Position numbers and translations under genes: made by a program | In this document: positions 8,535-16,511 of the stretch, in pieces | Layout of the letters: each line of letters starts with the position of its first letter | Position numbering within the stretch: position 1 is the stretch's first letter | NCBI GenBank assembly: GCA_034696485.1 | Contig: JAQIWT010000669.1 | Span: forward strand, 1-16,511 | Reading direction: 5' to 3' | Origin: Isohypsibius dastychi | Lineage: Eukaryota; Tardigrada; Eutardigrada; Parachela; Isohypsibiidae | Length of the DNA stretch: 16,511 bases | Notes under the pieces: model-generated | Databases searched by the model: none | Seen by the model: only the letters and a program-made list of their open reading frames with translations | What the model was told of the DNA's origin: nothing

Positions 8535-9657
8535 TCAGTTGCTGCGCTCATTGAATGCTCTACGCCCTGCTCCCACTATTTTCGCTCCCTTTCGAATGCA
8601 ACAAGTGATGTAGCTGTTCCGCAACTTTACAATTCGGTGGATGAAAAATATCTTGTGATCTTTGGGCATCGAATTGAGCTGCTTCTTGTACTTCACAAGC
8701 CAGCTAAAGGTCTGCTCAGCCGTCATTGTATTCTGCTTGCAGTCGTCGCCGAATTTTGTTTTGAGCTTGTCCGGCCCATACAGCTGCTTGCATTCCGGGT
8801 TCTTGTGATTTGCAATATGTAGACCGTCGATAATCTTCGATATTTTGCCCCACATACCATTGTATGGTGCAGGCAGTGGTAACGGATCTTTCGTTGCACG
8901 GAGTCTGTCTAACTGACACATGTTCTCATACGCCAGAAACAGCTCACTCCATTTTGATTCGTCAACATCCTGTAGACGCTGATACATCCAGGTGACGAGG
9001 ATTAGGAACACTTGTCCAAGGCTTTCAGCTCTGAGCGAGAAACGTGCTTACAGTGTTCATGATTACATAAGGTGTGACAACAAATACCGGTATATTGGCG
9101 CGAACGCGTCAATGAGGCCACTGCCACGCACCACAAAAACATAGCCACGGCTGTAAGAATAACCCCGCTCGCCTTCGCCTTTGTTTTTGCGACACATCTC
9201 GTTTGGATCAAACTTTGGGCAGGAAGATCCTTTGTTGTCCGAAGGTGAACCACGAAGAATTGCATCCACTTCTTCCCCCGATATGTCGCCGAACTTTTGC
9301 ATCCCTAAAATAGTTGGTCGGCAACAGACAATGCAAATCTTGGGGAGCGTCTGCCTCCCTGGCTACCTTGGACAAGAAGCTCGGTCATTTCTTCGTTGAT
9401 GGCCGCATAAGGACCCTCTCTCTCTTCCCAGATCCTTGATGGAGCACGCAGTATGGTGAATTACCCTGAACAGCACGCGAGCAGACTGCTGGATAGTTGA
9501 CTAATGGAATTCCTTTAATTCTATTCTGCGAACCAATTATGTTGAAAATTGGGAGTACCACTCCTGGTAAAGAGACTGATTCTGAATTACCGTTATTCTG
9601 AATTAGCGCAGTGACGGAAGCCAATTTTCTACATTCCATCAACAACGGCTAATTTAT
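8535..9657 (-). CDS. KDZ-like transposase-associated protein, multi-exon, largely intact
   Basis: The protein resembles the C-terminal part of KDZ (Kyakuja-Dileera-Zisupton) type transposon proteins and their cysteine-cluster relatives. Exons on the - strand are about 9657-9367, 9304-9088 and 9030-8535 (stop at 8535). Intron 9366-9305 (gtagcc..ttttag, 62 bp, phase 1) joins ...TELLVQ to GMQKFGDISG. Intron 9087-9031 (gtattt..ctcag, 57 bp, phase 2) joins ...FAPIYR to AESLGQVFLIL. Landmarks in order are a CSRAV..SPYCVLH cysteine/histidine motif, MCRKNKGEGERGYSYSRGY, AYENMC, DGLHIANHKNPEC, TMTAEQTFSWL and FIHRIVKLRN. These match the YD.xC, FH..H..C and EQ blocks of KDZ enzymes. One frame change remains near 9405-9440, within a GAGAGAGA run, and is best read as an indel there. 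The 5' end is uncertain. A host gene is less likely than a transposon gene. Confidence 0.6.
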
Positions 9658-9809
9658 CGTTATTTAATCCTTATATAATCGTTATTTTTTTCTCGCACTT
9701 ATATTGGTAACAGCAGTCAAGTTTTGTACCGATCGTGCCATATCTACTTTGGAACTCAGTTTCCCGTCATGCTTGCTGTTAGAGAGCTCGACACTCCAAC
9801 CCAGATAGA

Positions 9810-9968
9810 TCAAGAAGTTTTCTCAGCGTCCCACTTTTTGCCGGCTATTTCATCGCTCATATCATATACCTGAATTTCACAAGGATGATTCTTCATGAAC
9901 TCTTTATCAGCACTTGTGCGTGTAATTCACTGGACCTCGGTTTCTCTTAGAGCAGCGACTGTTCTACA
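9810..9968 (-). other. Possible upstream exon(s) of the KDZ-like gene
   Basis: On the - strand one frame reads ..ADKEFMKNHPCEIQVYDMSD and continues IAGKKWDAEKTS before a stop at 9812-9810. It is preceded in the same frame by CRTVAALRETEVQ and one TGA. The composition is protein-like and the position fits the N-terminal part of the downstream gene. A GAAATTCAG/gtatat junction inside it could be a donor site. I cannot join it to the next exon with confidence. Confidence 0.3.
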
Positions 9969-10093
9969 GGTCTCCCAATAACTCCCTCCAATACTGGGTA
10001 ACTGATTGACTACTACTGAACAAATGATGGGCGGGACTTGGTTTTCAAGAGAATATTGGGAGATCTGTACTTTATCCATTCATTTTATCAAAC

Positions 10094-10250
10094 CTCCCCC
10101 CCCCCATCGACCCACCCACCCACCTCATACCCACCCACGGTCCACATCAGCCCACCCACGGCCCATCTCGACCCACCCACGACCCAACCATGGCCCACCC
10201 ACCCACACACGCCCACCCATGACCCACCTTTTGCAAGGTGCCCAATTATG
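10094..10250. repeat. C-rich block, inverted copy of the 4781-4920 G-rich repeat
   Basis: Repeated CCCACCCAC/GGCCCAC units end in CCCATGACCCACCTTTTGCAAGGTGCCC. Its reverse complement aligns with the left edge of the G-rich block at 4781-4810 (GGCACCTCGTAAAAAGTGGGTCATG). The repeat units are more diverged than in the left copy. A run of ten C begins at 10096. On the - strand several G-triplet clusters could form quadruplexes. The open frames across it are low complexity and not taken as genes. Confidence 0.8.
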
Positions 10251-10930
10251 CATCTTGCTCGGATTAAGAATTTTAATAATTAAACCGGCCGGAGTTTTAC
10301 TGCATTATCCATATTACGTATCCAAGTGCAGAGCAAGTGGTTTCCCTACTACAGCAAAATGCCAGACCCTCCGGTCAAGGTGGCTAATCCGTCAGAACGA
10401 CGACACAATTTCCGAGTATTCTTTTAGTGAGTTTTACCTATAGAGATGTTCAGGGGTATTCTTCTAAGGGAAGATCCTGGACTTTTTTTACAGGTATACA
10501 TTTCTTGGCCTGCAGATCTAGTATTAGCGCAAATACAACGTAATATTTCACATGCTTAGATCCAAGACCCAGTCAAAACTGCTTGCTTGTTAGTTCTCGC
10601 TCTATGATTACTGTATGCCTAATATTTTAGTACCAAAACTCCTATTGAGTCCAGTTCCTGTACTGCAGTTGATTGTACCCAATAAAGACTGCACACAAGC
10701 CCTGTATAGTGAGTGCTGCACCCGGTGATTCAGACTTTAGTTTTATTGAACCGTGTCACTTCTCCAGGTAATCAATATAGACGACTGTTTGCTCACATTT
10801 ATGTGTGTATGCATGTCGGCATTGACCGCAAAAAAGATAACTGATATCTTCATCCGCATTCGTGATACTAAACAGAGCAGATCACTGAGACCACTTTGTT
10901 CGAAGTCAGATCATAATATCATTATTTCAA
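10251..10930. other. Upstream region of Gr 3
   Basis: No gene is seen. From about 10550 to 10930 the sequence is homologous to 2785-3167 upstream of receptor 2, so it is the duplicated promoter-side flank of the third receptor. The part before 10550 has no recognised content and marks the right edge of the DNA inserted between receptors 2 and 3. Confidence 0.65.
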
Positions 10931-12346
10931 ATGGAAGAGTAACGAACTTTTTGCCGGCTATGTCTGGCAGCTATTGGTAGCTGGGATACCGAAAAATATC
11001 ACAGGAATCCATCCTGCTTAAGTGTTCTTCAACTAATTCGCCGGCCTGGATTGGTCCTTAATGAACTCACTCCAGCTTGCATACTCAGGCTGCTCTTCAA
11101 TATATTTCTATGGACTATCTGGTCTGCTGACATCTGCATTCACGTTCGCAGTCTTCTTCATCATCAAAGCGGATTGATGCTATTTGCTCAGCTCAATGTG
11201 ATGTTTAGTGGAATCTGTTATCCAATCTTGATGTTGGCAGCCGGTTTCATATATTTCAGAACGAACCGCATTCGCGCCTCCTTCGACGAAGTTTATTCCG
11301 TTACGTAGACGTTCCACTCTGACATAAAAATCAAGACCTGGGTGTATATGATCTACGCGTTTGTCGGAGTAGCAATTATAATCACGCGACCATTAATCGG
11401 TGTTTTTGCACGATTTATGAACCAGTCTCCGTTCTGTGAAATTGTGTCTCACTGCACATATGAGAATGGGACCATGCACATTCTGGAACCACAGAACGCT
11501 CTCTTAGCAATGGAAGTTCTAATCTTCATCGTTCATGTTCCGACGCGGATGCTCCCTTTTTGTTTGATTATCCCGCTGTCCTTATCGTTCTATCAGCTCA
11601 GTGCCAAATGCAAACAACTAACCGCTAGGCCGGATTTGCTGAGCGCCATACAAGAGATGGGTCGCCAGCATTTGACGTTGACGCGGGTGGCCTGTAATGT
11701 AGATAAGATTTTCCGAGAGTACTTTTGTATTTGGTATGTCATCAATGTGCTCCGAGTGTTTGCTTTAATCGGCTACAGTTTTGAACTGACTAATGGATGG
11801 CACGAGTTCGACCCAAATTCCGATGGCAGTTTTGAAACCAAAATCTCAAAGAACACGTGGATAATCTTCGGGACGTCAATTGCTTCGATTTTAATTTGGA
11901 CGATCGTCACTGCTGAGCTTGAAAATGCGGTTAGTCATTAACGGATGCCACAGTCTCAACCGCTTGAATCTAGTTAATATGTTTCAGGCCAAGCAGCCAT
12001 ATTTTGCTTTGCAAGAAAAAGTTGAGCTTCTCCTCCCAGACTGCGACCAGCCAGCTGCTGCGGTTATGCTCCAAAGAATGGATCACCACTCAGCAGGGAT
12101 CAGTTGTTGGGGTGTTTGCACTATTTCAAAGAAATTTCTGGGCAATGTAGGTCATTTTTGTTATCAAAAAACGATAAAACGCGATTAGACACGTTTTATT
12201 TTACGCAGCTGTTTTTCACCATTGTCGGTTATATCACAATTGCGTGGGAATTCAGCCGGAACAACCAGCCAATGTCAGTGGAAGCCCTCCGACATTTGTG
12301 TTACGAGAAGAAGAATAGCTCAGCCCACTTGCAGAGCTCGAGATAA
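10931..12346 (+). pseudogene. Gustatory receptor paralogue 3 with two nonsense codons
   Basis: The exons match paralogue 2 base for base in length: 10931-11929 (999 bp), 11988-12146 (159 bp) and 12209-12346 (138 bp). The introns are 58 bp (gttagt..tttcag) and 62 bp (gtaggt..acgcag). Codon 4 is TAA (10940-10942) where paralogue 2 has TTG (Leu). Codon 126 is TAG (11306-11308) where paralogue 2 has GAG (Glu in VTETFHSD). No frameshift, indel or broken splice site is present. The C-terminal signature GYITIAWEF and the segment AGISCWGVCTISKKFLGN are intact. No in-frame ATG follows the first stop before TM1, so a shorter functional start is unlikely. It is best called a recently inactivated receptor. 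Stop-codon readthrough, as described for a few Drosophila chemoreceptor pseudo-pseudogenes, is the alternative. Confidence 0.9.
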
Positions 12347-12458
12347 ACATTTCACTGCAGAGTTGACTTCAAATTTGAAGATTCAGTTGGACCGATTTAC
12401 ATGGCTCACCGATTCCAGCATAAACTTAGTTAGCTTTTTTGTTGGTTTTCACACCCGC

Positions 12459-12818
12459 CTGTAACCGTTTTTGTGACCTCCCCGTTTTCTCGAACCCGGG
12501 GTTCACAAAAACCCGTCTTCTTGAACCCCCTACCGTTTACGGTTTTCGTCACTTGCAAATTAGGGAGAAAAGCTCATTTGATAATACAGCTCATTTTTAG
12601 TTAAAGTTTCAGCTTTTCAGTTAACCGTTTCAAAATGTAAACTTTAGTGTACCTGCTTGTGACACATACTGCACCCCATGCCGAATGTGAATTTTCTGTA
12701 GTAAAATCTGTATCATGAAATGAGCTTTTCTTCCTAATTTGCAAGTGACAAAAACGGTAAACGGCGGAGGCTTCAAGAAAACGGGGTTTGTGAACCCCAG
12801 GTTCAAGAAAACGGTTAG
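12459..12818. mobile_element. 360-bp MITE with about 110-130-bp terminal inverted repeats
   Basis: The left arm (12459-12587) and the reverse complement of the right arm (12710-12818) share long blocks. These include AACCGTTTT, GAACC.GGGGTTCACAAA, CCGTTTAC, GTCACTTGCAAATTAGG and GAAAAGCTCATTT. The left arm carries about 20 extra bases near its tip. The element is flanked by a direct repeat ACCCGC at 12453-12458 and 12819-12824, consistent with a 6-bp target duplication. The 3' flank of receptor 1 shows the unoccupied site (ACCCAC at 2593-2598, running into GTTGTC). There is no coding capacity. It sits between the stop codon and the AATAAA of receptor 3, so it would be transcribed into that 3' UTR as a long hairpin. 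Confidence 0.88.
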
Positions 12819-12890
12819 ACCCGCATGTTCTGTTGTCTCGTAGACTGTTTTCCGAATCATAGATATACTTGAGATGCAACGATTCAGGGA

Positions 12891-12896
12891 AATAAA
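12891..12896 (+). terminator. Poly(A) signal AATAAA of Gr 3
   Basis: The hexamer sits in a context (ACTTGAGATGC..GATTCAGGGAAATAAA) that aligns with the AATAAA after receptor 1 at 2673-2678. The MITE at 12459-12818 pushes it about 540 bp from the stop codon. Confidence 0.6.
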
Positions 12897-12899
12897 GTG

Positions 12900-13707
12900 G
12901 ACGGGCACCGGAGATCTCCGTCACCACAAGTGTTTCGTGCATGGCACCAGTGGTTCACCTGGGGTCGCAGAAAAAACTGCAGCTACCGTACCTCTTATAG
13001 TCTGAATACATGAACTTTCGAAGGAGCCATTCTTTGCAGTCTGACACAAAATATCACGAGGAGCCGTGAAAGCTGTATCCCTAGCATTTTTCTGGCAAAA
13101 CCTGTCAGCATCGCTGCCCGACATGGAATGGAGCAGAGTCCGGGCTCGTTCTTACTTGTATGTGCACAGTGAGGTTCGAGAATCACGTAATCCCATTTCG
13201 CTTTGAACGACTTTTAAGTTACCGGTGGACAATGGTGCCGGTCGCTTTAGGTATCAGCAAGCTACTCTCATGTGTGAATTAAGCTAAGCTACCGTGTGAC
13301 CAATACAAACAAGCTAACGAATAACTTCTTTAGTTTCGGCAAACCATTTTGTATTTGGCAGAGTCCTCGGTACATCGAATATCAAATCTGGCAGCCTGAA
13401 ATGTTTTCAACTGGGTTGCATTCTGCGTACAGGTGTACATCCGTAAAAACATGTTGATCATATATTTCCAAGCTACATGGCGCAAAAATTCAATCAAAAC
13501 AACATTCAAGCTGTGTATAAACTTTCGCTGAATTTTATTATTGCCTGTTTTGTCCCCATGGAGAATCGGTGTTTTTTCCCGCGTAATGTTGACATGTCGA
13601 TATTGTGTGTGAGCTGATTTAAAAGCGCTGTAAACTACATTGATTCATCAAAACCGCAAGCTTGCATTTAGTTCGTTGCTGACTACATGTGGTAGAACAA
13701 AGGATTC
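12900..13707. other. Spacer between Gr 3 and the cysteine-rich peptide gene
   Basis: No gene is firmly supported. On the - strand near 12995-13110 an open segment containing ARDTAFTAPRDILCQ, bounded by a possible acceptor and a gtacgg donor, has protein-like composition with several Cys. No family is recognised and it is not called. A segment at about 13425-13520 is duplicated at about 14425-14510. Confidence 0.4.
13425..13520. repeat. Dispersed repeat copy A (partner at about 14425-14510)
   Basis: It shares CAGGTGTACATCCG-AAAACATGTTGATC and ATCAAAACAACATTCA with CAGGTGTTCATCCGGAAAACATGTTGATC and ATCAAAACAACATTCA around 14437-14504. Further weak similarity (GCCTGTT) follows. The copies are in the same orientation, about 1 kb apart, one on each side of the cysteine-rich peptide gene. 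They may be remnants of a local duplication or a short interspersed element. Confidence 0.65.
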
Positions 13708-13714
13708 TATAAAG
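13708..13714 (+). promoter_or_regulatory. TATA box of the cysteine-rich peptide gene
   Basis: TATAAAG lies 74 bp before the start codon at 13782. A transcription start about 30 bp downstream would give a leader of roughly 40-45 bases, normal for a small secreted peptide gene. Confidence 0.6.
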
Positions 13715-13781
13715 GCTCGGATTAAACGCTGCTTCGTTCCCCCTTAAACTTCGTTCCCCATTATCTCAAACTGCAACAACT

Positions 13782-14092
13782 ATGTGGATTCATTCTGTTT
13801 CGATTTTCATGCTGATGGTCTTCGGTGTGACCTTTATTGTCAGCGATCAGACAATGGTGTTCCGAGCGGCAAGTACTGTGAGTATATCAAAGCGCATTGA
13901 TATTGGTGGAGAACGCATTAACATTATGTATTCCAGACTGTATCGTGTGGTTCCTTCTGTTCTACAAGCTGCAAAACGACTGTCAACCCTTCTACGCAGT
14001 GCGTATTTGCTTGGGGAAGGTGTCAATATATGTTTGGCAATCAGATATCATGCATTTGTGGTGGAAGCAGTAGACTTGGCCCTTGTGTGTAA
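13782..14092 (+). CDS. Secreted eight-cysteine peptide, two exons
   Basis: This is a short secretory protein of 83 residues. Exon 1 (13782-13877, 32 codons) encodes MWIHSVSIFMLMVFGVTF and the end of a hydrophobic signal peptide. A 59-bp phase-0 intron follows (13878-13936), with a GTGAGT donor and a TATTCCAG acceptor. Exon 2 (13937-14092, 51 codons plus TAA) encodes the mature part. Its eight cysteines are spaced C-x3-C-x3-C-x9-C-x6-C-x9-C-x-C-x8-C. The C-x3-C-x9-C and C-x-C elements recall cysteine-stabilised alpha-beta peptides such as arthropod defensins, but the full spacing is not one I recognise. A signal exon followed by a single cysteine exon is the usual layout of arthropod defensin- and venom-type peptides. 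Reading straight through the intron shifts frame and hides every cysteine pattern, so ORF-only annotation would miss it. Function is unknown: antimicrobial peptide, inhibitor or signalling peptide are all possible. Confidence 0.75.
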
Positions 14093-15232
14093 TTAGCACA
14101 CAGTGTCACCCGAATGAGACAATTCCGACCCCGGAAGCATCATTTATTACCGGCATACTCGGCGTAATTTTTTTTAAATTATTGTATATTGTGACTAAGC
14201 TAACGGTGTCCTTATTCTGCTGAATGTTTTGGCTGTGATGTCGGTAGTTGTCAAGTGCCGCATTGCACCGCGACCTTTTTATTTCCTGTATATAATACAA
14301 CGCTTCGCGGGGTGTTGAACTGCTTTTGAGAGGTGAATCTGCTGGTCACACGGTGTTGTTGTACAGTAAACGCTGCAGATGTGAACGCCCCGAATTCTGA
14401 ACAGTTCCGAATTCTGAACGCTGTTTGTGCTGCTATCAGGTGTTCATCCGGAAAACATGTTGATCGGCTGCTCTGCCTGTAAGAAGCTGATCAAAACAAC
14501 ATTCAGCCCGCACATGAATTTTGCTGATCACTGTGATTGCCTGTTGCTCTTTTTGCCCACAACATCGCTTAAGAATACAAATTGGAAGCTGTTTCTTTCT
14601 GGAACATCGCATTGCTTGTTCAAGGCACAGGATACGTCTCTGCCAAGAAGAATGATACGCAGGCGTATGCGTATGAAAACCAATTGATTGATACTTTTTA
14701 CTATGAATGAACCGGAACGTATCTTACCACAACGTGGACTGGCGAAACCAGAAAGCTAACAAGAAAGCAAATTCTAATGTGATCGGACATCTTGCCGCAT
14801 ATGGTGAATTACAGTGGCTAGATCGGCAGAGTTTTTTCCGTTTTACCATGACTGAGTCCAATAAAAAATGTCAAATGCAAAATCAACTATAAGCAACCCT
14901 ACGGTTCATAATTAAGTACGCAAGCGTCCACTTCATATCGATTAGAAGCGTATTGCTGTCTTTTTCTTCTTTGCGGAGACTTTGTAGATTGAAATTAAGC
15001 ATTCTCGCAATTGCACTTTCGGCAATCAATAATGTTTGAACTTCATATTTCAGTTATAGTTAGCCTTATCCAGATTTGGCGTTGTTTCGGAACAAGAAAA
15101 ACGTTGAAACTCAGTTCGATAGATTAGATTGATTCGAGATGCATCCAATGATACCATTGTGCTCGTATTTATGTATCTGGCAATCCGACTGGAGTTACGT
15201 CAATGATTGCAAGTTGCGGATTTAACGGGATC
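14093..15232. other. Spacer between the peptide gene and Gr 4
   Basis: No gene is firmly supported. It contains the second copy of a dispersed repeat (about 14425-14510) and a direct repeat CCGAATTCTGAAC at 14389-14401 and 14407-14419. A + strand stretch near 14580-14706 translates in one frame to protein-like sequence (..VSFWNIALLVQGTGYVSA..) ending at a TGA. It matches no family I know and has no clear upstream exon. Confidence 0.4.
14425..14510. repeat. Dispersed repeat copy B (partner at about 13425-13520)
   Basis: Same-orientation relative of copy A, with the shared blocks listed there. It is somewhat shorter because a stretch between the two conserved blocks differs in length. Confidence 0.65.
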
Positions 15233-16450
15233 TCACGTTTCCACGTGATGACTCTGCCCAATCAGGAAACTGAACGAACCGGCCAGCGCAATCAATATCT
15301 GAAACCAAAAACCGGCTTCAGACGAGATTCTTCATAAAATATTAGTAGAACAGTGTACCGTCATTGCAAACGACCGAGTGATGCATGTGGTACCAGCCGC
15401 GGTCAATCCCTCAGATCGCTCTATTGTAAGACTCCAATGCAGAATGTTCTCTGTCTCGACAAGCTGCTAAAATTTCAAGGAAAAAAAATCACTGTAGCTC
15501 AATCCTGAATTCTTTTCAGTCACAGTACCTGGCCAATGCTCCGTTCTTTTCCACAGCTCTGCGATATCTTAATCCAAAGGAGCTTTTTTCCATGATTCTA
15601 AAAGGCTTTTGTCAAGAAAGTGTCATGAAACCTTTCCCATCACATACCAGCTCATTAACATAAATCGCGTGAGTCACAACGACAACTAACGCGAAGCAGT
15701 TGATGAAGACAAAAGTTAGATACCTAATGGTGACCGCAGACTCAGTGTCTGTATAGAGTGCTGCGATGTTCGTCACGATGAGGAACAGCCGAGCATAAAC
15801 GAACACCGCAATCAGTGGACTAAACGCTTTGTCCATCAGCCGCAGTTGTTCTCCGAGATTTTCATCTAAACTTAGCAGTTCGTTCAAGGATGCGAGATCA
15901 TCTGGTCGGCTTCTTAGCCGGTGAATAATTTGCTTTTGTTGCAAACGGAACCGCTTTTGTAAGATTATATACTCCGCACAAATCAGCATAAAGCAAAAGT
16001 TGATTGGATAGACACAGAAGTTGCCCACAAAATATGCAGAGTGAGGTACAATATAGTACACTTTCGAATGTATCTCCCATGACAAATAACCCATGTATCT
16101 ACTCGAGTTAGCGATTGAGGTTCTGTACCACGTGAAGCCGATGAACTGAGCTGCAGTCCAAGAACTCATGAAGAAATATACGAGCCAAGTGATAATCGTA
16201 AGCTGACTGGAGATCTTTGGTATTGCAAGTTGGTGGAATTTGAGTTTCAGAGTTTCCAGTCTGCGATCGCACTGTCGGATGGACTTGCATTTGAGAACGA
16301 ATATGCAAACGGACAAGAGAGCGTAAATCAGACATGACTGGGTATGCAGCTGACGGAGAGACACAAGAACGCCATTTTGTTTACTCAGCCAGGAGAAATT
16401 GAGACCGAGATCAGTGAAGTCCACTATCATGAATATAATCCCAGGATCTC
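15233..16450 (-). CDS. Gustatory receptor paralogue 4, divergent, 5' end outside the window
   Basis: A second type of Gr (7tm_7) receptor on the - strand. Exons are 16450-15648, 15597-15529, 15466-15359 and 15298-15233 (stop TGA at 15235-15233), joined by three phase-0 introns (gtatgt..ttttag, gtactg..ttttag, gtacac..tttcag). Typical features are four or more membrane segments, a DENLGEQLRLMDKAFSP segment before TM5, then GLTAAGTTCITRSFAMT at the end of the penultimate exon. The last exon encodes AGSFSFLIGQS in place of the TY-x5-QF motif. Exon 3 has a tandem TAGCAG acceptor that allows loss of one Gln. The frame stays open upstream of the ATG at 16430, and ttttag ending at 16451 looks like an acceptor. 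TM1 is missing compared with paralogues 1-3. A first coding exon therefore probably lies beyond the right edge. It is only distantly similar to the tandem trio. Confidence 0.8.
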
Positions 16451-16511
16451 CTAAAACTATACAAAAACCAGAAGGAAACGGCGAGTGCTCGGTGTAGAGA
16501 TTTTAATTTCT

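Noticed and set aside
10006-10443. Plus-strand Pro/His-rich frame
   Set aside because: Low-complexity translation of the C-rich repeat block, not a credible protein.
12921-13186. Minus-strand frames with several cysteines
   Set aside because: Protein-like composition, but overlapping frames, no recognisable family and no consistent exon chain; left as part of the spacer description.
13782-14096. Single-exon 104-residue frame starting at the same ATG as the peptide gene
   Set aside because: It reads through a clear GTGAGT..TTCCAG intron into another frame and loses the cysteine pattern, so the spliced form is preferred.
14427-14892. Small frames after the peptide gene as a second secreted peptide
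   Set aside because: No signal peptide, no cysteine array and no splice pair comparable to the first gene were found.

Overview
The window is eukaryotic and almost certainly arthropod. It carries intron-containing genes of the insect-type gustatory receptor (Gr, 7tm_7) family, short introns of about 53-81 bp with GT..AG ends, metazoan AATAAA and TATA signals, and dense DNA-transposon debris. The receptors are diverged from the insect consensus (the C-terminal TY-x5-QF motif is GY-x5-EF here), so a non-insect arthropod such as a crustacean, chelicerate or myriapod is possible. I cannot fix the taxon from sequence alone.

Layout. Three tandem Gr paralogues lie on the + strand at 969-2485, 3168-4595 and 10931-12346. 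Their exon structure is identical: one long exon, a 159-bp exon and a 138-bp last exon, all joined by phase-0 introns. They are in three different states. The middle copy is intact (431 codons plus a stop). The first carries an 88-bp palindromic TA-flanked insertion that introduces a stop, but that could be spliced out in frame as a newly made intron. The third has two nonsense codons and no other damage. A fourth, distant Gr lies on the - strand at the right end (15233-16450) and runs out of the window at its 5' end.

The spacer between the second and third Gr is expanded to about 6.3 kb by mobile and repetitive DNA. It starts with a G-rich repeat block at 4781-4920. A 2.3-kb transposon (5384-7688) with about 220-bp inverted repeats and a decayed integrase-type transposase is nested in a minisatellite (5353-5383 and 7689-8395, 140-bp higher-order period). 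Next comes a minus-strand KDZ-like transposase-associated gene (8535-9657) whose reading frames are rejoined by two clean introns. The stretch ends with an inverted C-rich copy of the first block (10094-10250). A 360-bp MITE (12459-12818) sits in the 3' flank of the third Gr.

Between the MITE and the fourth Gr is a compact, TATA-driven two-exon gene (13782-14092) for an 83-residue secreted peptide with eight cysteines. It is visible only after removing a 59-bp intron. The chemoreceptor array, the young insertions and the secreted peptide together suggest a fast-evolving, birth-and-death type locus.
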